DNA of 6,486 nucleotides from AA29 sp041481445 (GTDB lineage: Bacteria; Acidobacteriota; Vicinamibacteria; Fen-336). The position numbers and the translations under genes are program-made. The DNA lies in NCBI GenBank assembly GCA_041481445.1, contig JBGPBV010000248.1, forward strand, positions 1-6,486. The letters are read 5' to 3'. Positions within the stretch are counted from its first letter, which is position 1. Each line of letters starts with the position of its first letter. The notes beneath the pieces were generated by a model. The model ran no database searches. It was not told the origin of the DNA and saw only the letters and a program-made list of their open reading frames with translations. This document shows positions 1 through 4,795 of this stretch, one piece after another.

Positions 1-173
1 ACCGCCCACGACCCTTCGTGGTGATGCGGGTGCGTCGGCAGACCGCGATCGGTGAGGTCGATGCGCCGGCGATCGAGGAGCTCGCCGCCGGGCGCGACAG
101 TGACGAGCACCGCCGAGTTACCGTGCTCGGCGACGCCGACGGTCGCGGCTCGCTGCATTCGTCCTCTCGCCAC
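1..173 (-). CDS. Conserved hypothetical protein, N-terminal part (runs off the left edge)
   Basis: A minus-strand reading frame starts near base 173 and is still open at base 1, giving 57 complete codons. I prefer the GTG at 173-171 because GGAGG (179-183 on the plus strand as cctcc) sits exactly 5 bases ahead of it. An in-frame ATG lies five codons later at 158-156. The visible protein begins MARGRMQRAATVGVAEHG and continues through a GNSAVLVTVAPGG stretch, a DRRRIDLTDRGLPTH segment and a His-rich HPHHHEGSW. It resembles a conserved uncharacterised family that I have met in GC-rich environmental bacteria, but I cannot name a domain or function. Its third-position GC is high, like the right-hand operon and unlike the island between them. 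It overlaps the 3' end of the GNAT frame by 56 bases, most likely because that frame has lost its natural stop. No catalytic motif can be judged from this fragment. Confidence 0.72.
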   Translation of the reverse strand, partial: MARGRMQRAATVGVAEHGNSAVLVTVAPGGELLDRRRIDLTDRGLPTHPHHHEGSWA

Positions 174-621
174 GCCTTCCTCCTTCCGGGCCGCGCCCCC
201 TGTGGCCGACGCCGACCGAATTCGCGCTGAGCCCCTTTCGCAGCAACACCACGGGCGGCAACGTCCAACCCTGCGTCCGACAGAATCCCTGAGCGTCACG
301 CCAGACATCAGCAATCACGATCGAGCAACCTCGCCCAGCCAAGCGGCGTTCGGCCTCGGCCAGCAGTCGACCACCGATGCCCTCTCCTTGCGCCAACGGA
401 GACACCACCAACTCACTGACGTATGCCCGAAACGCAACATCGTGTGCGCATAGGAATCCGTCGATTCGCTCGTCACCAGCGTGCACGAGGGATATGGCTT
501 CCGCAGACCCGAGGGCCCGCTCAAGGACGTCTGCACGCCACGACTCGTCCCAGAATCCCGCCACGGACTTCATCAGTGCTCGAATGCCGCTGATGTCGGA
601 CGCTACGGCCGTACGGATCAC
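118..621 (-). CDS. GNAT-family N-acetyltransferase with read-through C-terminal tail
   Basis: This 167-residue frame begins with GTG (621-619), preceded at 6 bases by GAGGTGG (628-634), a good ribosome binding site. The first roughly 130 residues look like a compact GNAT acetyltransferase. An N-terminal IRTAVASDISGIRALM helix region leads to beta strands, then YVSELVVSPLAQGEGIGGRL at residues 67-86. There Q78-G79-E80-G81-I82-G83 is the Q/RxxGxG/A acetyl-CoA pyrophosphate loop (motif A). The C-terminal part DVWRDAQGFCRTQGWT (about 105-120) matches the usual end of the fold. The acceptor substrate is unknown. Residues about 131-167 are Arg/Gly-rich, lie over the leader and start of the next gene and are unlikely to be an evolved domain; the natural stop seems to have been lost. 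The gene begins 20 bases after the attC core, the position expected of a cassette gene, and its base composition matches the cassette rather than the flanks. Expression would depend on upstream transcription or its own unrecognised promoter. Confidence 0.82.
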   Translation of the reverse strand: MIRTAVASDISGIRALMKSVAGFWDESWRADVLERALGSAEAISLVHAGDERIDGFLCAHDVAFRAYVSELVVSPLAQGEGIGGRLLAEAERRLAGRGCSIVIADVWRDAQGFCRTQGWTLPPVVLLRKGLSANSVGVGHRGRGPEGGRRGERTNAASRDRRRRRAR

Positions 622-640
622 GTGACACCACCTCTTGTCT

Positions 641-711
641 GCCCAACACCGGGTTAAGCGGCGTGGCTACATGCGAAGCCCGGCCTCGTTCGCTTGAACC
701 CGTTGTTAGGC
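641..711 (-). other. Integron attC recombination site (59-base element) of the AbiV cassette
   Basis: Read on the minus strand, the 71-base site has every part of an attC in the right order. R'' is GCCTAAC (711-705) and fits RYYYAAC. A 5-base spacer AACGG follows, then L'' GTTCAAGC. A variable centre comes next, then L' GCTTAAC, a 5-base spacer CCGGT, and R' GTTGGGC (647-641), which fits GTTRRRY. The L boxes are complementary over GGGTT-AAGCG / CGCTT(G)AACCC, with one unmatched base at 696. This reproduces the extrahelical base that gives attC sites their polarity. The extra base is in the left arm when read on the minus strand, as in the classical aadA site, so the site belongs to the minus-strand gene just upstream. 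The abiV stop codon TAA lies inside R'', a common cassette arrangement. Known integron biology says IntI recombines the folded bottom strand between G and TT of R'. A covariance search for attC would be decisive. Confidence 0.88.
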
Positions 712-1657
712 GCCGTCATCGACCTCGCCGCTGTCTGACTCATCAAACAGCTCGTCTGCGGTGAGAGCACCTAGCGTAAGCTTCATCATCAAGAATGCTC
801 GTGCGGCAGCAGTTGGTAACGCCTTGGATGACAGCCGGAGGGTGCATAGCGTCCTGGTCATCTCAAGGGCCCGATGGCGAGTCTCCAGGGGTAAATGGCC
901 AACCGAGCCGCGACATGCCGCGTAGAAGGTTGGGTAGTCGGGTGGCGTGGAACGCGAGTAGGCAGATGCGTAAGACAGCACTACCGCCGACACGTCGTCT
1001 GCTTCGGTAATCGGCAGCGGTGGCGGCAATCCCGGACCGACATCCGCAAGCCGTCGGCTGTAGCAATGCTCCGATAGCGTCACCGACGCGTGCAACTTAG
1101 CGAAGCTGTCAGCTCGCTCCTCTGCGAAGGCGAAAACGGCGTCGAGTATCGGAAGTATAGTCAGCTCGAGATCATCGGGGGCTTGGAACCGGTCGTTCAC
1201 GCAGTCGACGTAGAAGCCCCACTGCTTCAGCCGATCTAGCGCTTCTACGACCGATGTCGGAAGGAAGGAGTCGTAGATTCCTACTCCAATCCGCTTTAGG
1301 AGCTCCCCGTAGGCGCCGATGCTCTCCTGCTTTGACGAATGGCGAATGAATCTCTCCTTCCAGAAGCGGCGCCACACGGTTTCCGGCGCGGCCGTATCTA
1401 GTTCCCAGAGGAGAGGCGGCTTGGCTAGCTCCTCGAGCGCTAGGACCGTGAACGAAAGGGCTCGCGAGTGACGCCCATTCGTCGCGAGAACGCGAGCGTC
1501 TGCCAGGAGGGCTACCGCATTCTTCCAGCACAGGTGTGCACCTCGCGCGACTTCGGCTTCGGTCAACGGGCTCGGACAGGCGGGCTTGTCGACCAGAGCT
1601 CTTACACAGCGGTCGAGCTCGTCGGTGTCCATGTCTCACTCCAGTGCAGGCGCCTAA
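647..1657 (-). mobile_element. Complete integron gene cassette carrying an AbiV-family gene
   Basis: The cassette is bounded by the recombination point in the upstream core GTTAGGC (cut after G at 1658) and the equivalent point in R' of the attC (after G at 647), giving 1011 bases. It contains one gene filling almost all of it, with a 5' leader of about 25 bases and the attC at the 3' end, the standard compact one-gene layout. It has no visible promoter of its own, which is usual for cassettes. Excision would leave G joined to TTGGGC, that is a GTTGGGC core. The circular form would carry an attC with R' GTTAGGC, perfectly complementary to its R'' GCCTAAC. This perfect match between the cassette's first bases and its own R'' is independent support that both ends belong to the same cassette. 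No integrase gene is in the window, so present mobility is not shown. Confidence 0.82.
706..1632 (-). CDS. AbiV-family abortive infection protein (phage defence, HEPN-like)
   Basis: This 308-residue protein starts at ATG 1632-1630, with GGAG (1639-1642) 6 bases upstream, and ends with TAA inside the attC. Residues about 35-75, centred on NAVALLADARVLATNGRHSR and VLALEELAK, are the hallmark helical pair of the AbiV family: an N...L..DA.xL...G....A...LALEELxK pattern. The F-x-R-H-S-S-K-Q segment (95-101) and the LKQWGFYVDCVNDRF stretch (135-149) also fit the family. Lactococcal AbiV stops phage growth by binding a phage protein (SaV) and shutting down translation. The target here is unknown. 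A textbook HEPN RNase Rx4-6H motif is not evident; R95-FIR-H98 has only three intervening residues, so nuclease activity should not be assumed. The protein is longer than the roughly 200-residue lactococcal protein, with an additional C-terminal helical part (about 180-285) and an acidic tail (ELFDESDSGEVDD). No signal peptide or membrane span is seen, so it should be cytoplasmic. Its GC content is clearly lower than the chromosomal genes. Confidence 0.85.
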   Translation of the reverse strand: MDTDELDRCVRALVDKPACPSPLTEAEVARGAHLCWKNAVALLADARVLATNGRHSRALSFTVLALEELAKPPLLWELDTAAPETVWRRFWKERFIRHSSKQESIGAYGELLKRIGVGIYDSFLPTSVVEALDRLKQWGFYVDCVNDRFQAPDDLELTILPILDAVFAFAEERADSFAKLHASVTLSEHCYSRRLADVGPGLPPPLPITEADDVSAVVLSYASAYSRSTPPDYPTFYAACRGSVGHLPLETRHRALEMTRTLCTLRLSSKALPTAAARAFLMMKLTLGALTADELFDESDSGEVDDGA

Positions 1658-1658
1658 C
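1652..1658 (-). other. Integron core site GTTAGGC at the 5' boundary of the AbiV cassette
   Basis: On the minus strand the heptamer GTTAGGC (GTTRRRY consensus) lies 19 bases before the AbiV start codon. It is the exact reverse complement of R'' (GCCTAAC, 705-711) of the same cassette, as expected when a circular cassette with a matched R''/R' pair has been opened by integrase. The sequence upstream of it (1659-1720) is not a clear attC or a recognisable attI, so whether the recipient site was an old array, an attI or a secondary GTT site is open. Confidence 0.7.
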
Positions 1659-1889
1659 ACGTGGCATCCGGGTCTACCTAATCGAATATCCCAGCGTCTT
1701 CGGATGAGGATAAGGCACATCCGTGTTCACGGGAAGTCCGATCGCCGCACTGAATTTCGCCGAGAATCGCCAGCCTCGTGAAATCGCCAGGATGGTGATG
1801 ACAGATATCCTTGCGCGCCCACCGAGAGGATCGGCGCGCCCCATGCCGTTGCCAGGGAAGAAACGCACTCCGAGCAGAGTGGCCGGCGG
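1659..1889. other. Intergenic stretch between membrane-protein gene and cassette
   Basis: These 231 bases separate the stop of the last operon gene from the cassette boundary. I see no credible gene. A 64-codon minus-strand frame (1868-1674) has no ribosome binding site or recognisable product. The stretch holds a strong GC hairpin (GCGCGCC at 1813-1819 paired with GGCGCGC at 1833-1839) that is not followed by a T-run on either strand. It also holds a weaker hairpin near the operon end (1866-1881), described separately. The part nearest the cassette (1659-1717) contains an imperfect inverted repeat, CATCCG (1665-1670) with CGGATG (1701-1706), which could be a decayed recombination site. Composition is intermediate, and an insertion boundary lies at its left end. 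Confidence 0.5.
1866..1881 (-). terminator. Possible weak terminator after the operon
   Basis: Nine bases after the TGA of the last membrane-protein gene the minus strand can form a 5-bp hairpin (CACTC with GAGTG, loop of 6). It is followed by CGTTTCTT, a short T-rich run. The stem is short and the T-run is interrupted, so this is only a candidate. Its position exactly at the 3' end of the operon is the best argument for it. Confidence 0.25.
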
Positions 1890-3212
1890 TCAGAAGTAGC
1901 GTTCGGGCAGGAGAGGGAAGAAGACGCGGCCGTCGGGCCCTGGCCGGCGGCGTCCCGCCTCCTTGGCCTCGGCCACGAGGTCCCGCACGCGCTGGCGCGG
2001 CTGCTCGCCCGCACGGATGCCGAGCCCTTCGAGCTGCGCGGCTAGGCGAGCGCGGCGCTCCGGGGGGATGGTGGCGGCGGCGTAACGGCCGTACAGGAAG
2101 TCCGTGTTCCAGTCGATCGCGCGTGCGCTCGTCGGATGGAAGTTCTCGGCCAGGAGGGCGCCGGTCCAGGCCCCGCCCACGACCGACCAGGCGACGGCGG
2201 CCACGATCGCCGGCCGGATGCGAGGCCGCTCCGTCCAGAGGGCCGACCAGGCGGTGGCGAGGAAGAGGGCGACGAACAGCGACGGGAAGAACAGCAGGTC
2301 GTCACGCTGGAGCAGGAGGCCCGGGGTGCAGGCGGCCACGGCCGCGAGCGCCCAGCGCCGCGCCCAGCCCGCGGCGCTCCGGTCGCGGGCGAGCGCGACT
2401 CCGGCCGCGGTCAGGGTAATGACGGCCCACCACCCGTACGCGAGGATTGCGCTGGGCACGTCGAAGACGTCCACGCCCACGGGATCGGAGGCGTGCGTCA
2501 CCGCACGCGCGAACCCGCGCAGGTCGAGCCCGAGCGGCTGCGCCGCGGGGACGACGGCGTGGCGCCAGGCCAGCAGGGCCAGAGTTAGCGCGCCCAGGCC
2601 GGCGGTGTAGACGGCGGCCGGACGCCGCGGCGAGGTGGCGAACGCGATGAGGGCGAGGGCGGGCAGCGCGCCCAGCGTGTCCTCGCGGACGAGCAGGCCG
2701 GCCGCGATCGCGAGGAGGGATCCGACCATCCGGACCGGCGCCGACCTCGCGCCGCCGTAGACCAGGAGCAACGCCGACATGAGGAAGGCCAGGCCCTGCA
2801 CGAGGTGGTTCCCGTCCGTGATCCAGACGAGGTGGTAGGCGCTGTAGCGCGTGAAGAGCATGACGAGGCCGGCCGTCGTCGCCGCGGCCGCGCCGAGCCC
2901 GCAACGCCGGCCCAGCGGCAGCAGGAGGGCCAGGTCGATCGCGAAGAGCCCGACCAGGAAATGGCGGTGGCCGATCACCTTCTCGCCGAAAAATCGCGCG
3001 CGGGCGTGGTTGAACGCGACGCTGAGCGGCCGCAACCCGGGCGTCTCGAGGCCGTCCGGGTCCCAGTGGCCCGTCCAGACTCCGCCCAGCTCCGCGCCGC
3101 TGAACGTGCGCACGAGGTGCAGGTCGTCGAACACCATGGGCCAGGCCCGCGCCGGCCAAGTCCACGCGATACCGAGGGCGAGGAAGAGAACGAAGGCCCC
3201 GGCCGCCTTCAC
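1890..3212 (-). CDS. Polytopic membrane protein, GT-C glycosyltransferase-like
   Basis: The protein of 440 residues starts at GTG 3212-3210, overlapping the TGA of the preceding gene by 4 bases (GTGA). This implies translational coupling and fixes the start, although the frame stays open much further upstream. The N-terminus VKAAGAFVLFLALGIAWTW is a first membrane helix. It is followed by the external loop FDDLHLVRTFSGAELGGVW, with an acidic pair D29-D30 at the place where GT-C enzymes carry their catalytic Asp. A conserved-looking DPDGLETPGLRPLSVAFNH segment (51-69) follows. About eight to ten further hydrophobic stretches continue to about residue 355 (for example 84-100, 105-120, 137-152, 163-174, 180-192, 204-216, 257-275, 286-300, 308-326, 335-354). 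A soluble tail of about 85 residues (356-440, AENFHPTSARAIDWNTDFLYG onward) ends the protein. GT-C enzymes move sugars from polyprenyl-phosphate donors on the outer face of the inner membrane; the donor and acceptor here are unknown. It may act with its coupled neighbour. The family assignment is by architecture, not by close recognition. Confidence 0.78.
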   Translation of the reverse strand: MKAAGAFVLFLALGIAWTWPARAWPMVFDDLHLVRTFSGAELGGVWTGHWDPDGLETPGLRPLSVAFNHARARFFGEKVIGHRHFLVGLFAIDLALLLPLGRRCGLGAAAATTAGLVMLFTRYSAYHLVWITDGNHLVQGLAFLMSALLLVYGGARSAPVRMVGSLLAIAAGLLVREDTLGALPALALIAFATSPRRPAAVYTAGLGALTLALLAWRHAVVPAAQPLGLDLRGFARAVTHASDPVGVDVFDVPSAILAYGWWAVITLTAAGVALARDRSAAGWARRWALAAVAACTPGLLLQRDDLLFFPSLFVALFLATAWSALWTERPRIRPAIVAAVAWSVVGGAWTGALLAENFHPTSARAIDWNTDFLYGRYAAATIPPERRARLAAQLEGLGIRAGEQPRQRVRDLVAEAKEAGRRRPGPDGRVFFPLLPERYF

Positions 3213-4729
3213 GGCGCCCCCGCGTCGGACACGCGGGCGGACACCGAAGGCGGGAGGCGTGCCTGGAAGGCGGAGAGGGCGCGGGAGAGCCGGGCCGCGT
3301 CCTCGGCGCGCGTGGCCAGGAACGTGACCGTGCGATCGGCGACCACGACCTTCTCCGGGACCTTCCAGGTGCCGACCTCGATCCATGCCTCGGGGATGGC
3401 GTCGGCGAACCAGGAGCGATAGATGACGACGGCGGCGGGCGGGCTCGCTTCGGCCAGCCGCGCGAGCAGGTCGCGGTCGAGCCGTCCGGCGCGCCGGGCC
3501 CGCGCCGTCTCCTGCGTGGCCAGCCCGTAGAGGTCCACCAGGCGCACGTCGGCGAGGTAGGCGACGGCGCCGATGTCGTTCGCCATCACCGTCGAGCCCG
3601 CGGGCAGCTCGCGCAGGAACAGGCCCATCTGGTACTGCTGCTCGTAGATGTTGCGCGCCGCCGCCGGCGTCTGCACGAGCGCGTCCACCGCGCGCGAGAG
3701 CAGGGGCGCCGCCGCCACCAGGACGGCCAGGGCCAGCGCGACGCGCGCGGAGACCGGACGCGGCACCTCTCCCGCCGGCGCGTCCGCCAGGTGGCGTGCC
3801 ACCAGCACGAGGCCGATCGCGACCAGGTAGGCCTCGTAGCGGAACAGCCAGCCGACGGCGGCGAGCTGCACGTGCAGCAGGGTGGCCGTGACGAACATCG
3901 CGTCCCACCAGCGGAGCGCGCGCGACGCGGGCCGGAGCGCGCCCAGCATCAGGACGGCGGCCAGCAGGACGAGCAGGTGCGGCGCCTCCACGAGCGTCCG
4001 CAGCGCGTGGCCGCCCAGGCGATCGGCCAGGCCGGCCATCCCGGCGCCCTCGAACGTCGCGCGCTTGAGGAGCAGCGAGTTCGGGAGCGGGGGCCAGCCA
4101 TGCGCGACGGAGATGGCCCCGTAGATCGCCGGCGGCATCAGGCCCACGACGGCGGCGGTGGCGGCGGCCCGCCATCGACGGGCGGCGGCCAGCACGACCA
4201 CCGCCGGGGCCAGCAGGAACAGCGATTCGTAGCGGACGGCGGTGGCCAGGGCGGCGGCCAGGGCCAGGAGGCCGAGGGTCCGGACGCTCGTCCCCGGCGC
4301 GTCCTCGTCCACGGCGCGCACCCGGTCGAGGAGCCACAGCACCGCCGCCACCTGCAGGGTGTGCTCCATGCCGGCCATCACGAGCGTGGGCAAGGGCGTC
4401 AGGAGGACGACGCCGACGAGGGCGATCGTCCTCAGCCTGTCGGGGACGCCGCGCAACAGGCGGTCGGCCAGCGCCACCGCCGCCGCCGCGAACACGAACG
4501 CGAGCACGATCGGAGTCACCTCACGGACGCCCACCAGACGGTCGGCGGCGGCCAGGAGAAGCGGCCAGAGAAGCGACGAGGTCGAGGACGTGAAGGCGTA
4601 ACGCGTGACCCCCCACACGCCGTGCTCGGCCAGGTTGCGCGCCACCGCCATGTGGATGTACGCGTCGTCGAGCGCGTACACGAGGTGGCCGCCCGTCCGG
4701 GCGAGCGCGGCGTGGAGAAGGAGGGCCAC
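3209..4729 (-). CDS. Polytopic membrane glycosyltransferase (GT-C fold, arabinofuranosyltransferase/PMT-like)
   Basis: At least 506 residues from GTG 4729-4727. The first external loop carries YALDDAYIHMAVARNLAEHG (18-37), with the D21-D22 pair followed by AYI and an ARNLA helix. This is a signature shared by AftB-like and dolichyl-phosphate-mannose-type GT-C enzymes. Further marks are TSSTSSLLWPLLLA (47-60), AGMEHTLQ (119-126), RYESLF (166-171) and RYEAYLVAIG (297-306). Around ten membrane helices fill residues 1-345. A soluble periplasmic-type C-terminal domain follows (about 357-506), with VMANDIGAVAYLADVRLVDL (381-400) as its most conserved-looking part. The likely role is transfer of a sugar from a polyprenyl-phosphate carrier to a cell-envelope glycan or protein; the specificity is unknown. 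The start is uncertain. Translation of the same frame upstream of 4729 is hydrophobic (RLLLAGAVALLLHAALA) and would complete the first membrane helix, but no ATG, GTG or TTG is available there (see the CTG finding). It lies 64 bases after the DAHP synthase stop and shares GTGA with the next gene. Confidence 0.82.
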   Translation of the reverse strand: MALLLHAALARTGGHLVYALDDAYIHMAVARNLAEHGVWGVTRYAFTSSTSSLLWPLLLAAADRLVGVREVTPIVLAFVFAAAAVALADRLLRGVPDRLRTIALVGVVLLTPLPTLVMAGMEHTLQVAAVLWLLDRVRAVDEDAPGTSVRTLGLLALAAALATAVRYESLFLLAPAVVVLAAARRWRAAATAAVVGLMPPAIYGAISVAHGWPPLPNSLLLKRATFEGAGMAGLADRLGGHALRTLVEAPHLLVLLAAVLMLGALRPASRALRWWDAMFVTATLLHVQLAAVGWLFRYEAYLVAIGLVLVARHLADAPAGEVPRPVSARVALALAVLVAAAPLLSRAVDALVQTPAAARNIYEQQYQMGLFLRELPAGSTVMANDIGAVAYLADVRLVDLYGLATQETARARRAGRLDRDLLARLAEASPPAAVVIYRSWFADAIPEAWIEVGTWKVPEKVVVADRTVTFLATRAEDAARLSRALSAFQARLPPSVSARVSDAGAP

Positions 4730-4790
4730 CGCCCCCGCCAGCAGGAGGCGGGCGGCGGCCCCCGGCCCGCGCCACGCGATCAGACGGGCG

Positions 4791-4795
4791 CCCTC
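4791..4795 (-). promoter_or_regulatory. Ribosome binding site suggesting an upstream CTG start for the glycosyltransferase
   Basis: On the minus strand GAGGG overlaps the TGA of the DAHP synthase gene and lies 7 bases before an in-frame CTG at 4783-4781. Starting there would add 18 residues (LIAWRGPGAAARLLLAGA) and produce a full first membrane helix. The GTG at 4729 has only an indistinct G-rich stretch before it. CTG starts are rare, so this is a proposal. Confidence 0.35.

Noticed and set aside
263..269. GTTGGAC on the minus strand, fitting the integron core consensus GTTRRRY, as the missing attC of the GNAT cassette
   Set aside because: It lies inside the conserved end of the acetyltransferase fold (QGW), has no paired R'' or L boxes, and the consensus is short enough to occur by chance.
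641..711. The attC read in the opposite orientation, belonging to a plus-strand cassette
   Set aside because: The extra unpaired base would then be in the wrong arm, and no plus-strand gene ends there, whereas a minus-strand gene stops inside R''.
1674..1745. Sigma-70-like promoter for the AbiV cassette (GATATT or TATCCT as -10)
   Set aside because: The best candidate -10 boxes match 4 of 6 bases and the hexamers 17 bases upstream match only about 3 of 6, which is not above chance.
1813..1839. Strong GC hairpin as a rho-independent terminator
   Set aside because: A 7-bp stem is clear, but no T-run follows on either strand; in such GC-rich DNA a stem of this kind is weak evidence.
1674..1868. 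Small minus-strand frame of 64 codons in the intergenic stretch
   Set aside because: It starts at a GTG inside a possible terminator hairpin without a ribosome binding site and matches nothing I recognise. It could be a pseudogene remnant but there is nothing to support that.
1811..2419. Plus-strand Arg/Pro-rich open frame
   Set aside because: It is antisense to the membrane-protein gene, has no ribosome binding site, and its composition is that of a shadow frame.
3213..4337. Long upstream extension of the frame of the last membrane-protein gene (an open frame of 815 codons in all)
   Set aside because: The additional part is Arg/Gly/Pro-rich low-complexity translation of the other glycosyltransferase gene in a second frame on the same strand. 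The GTG at 3212 with the GTGA overlap is the natural start.
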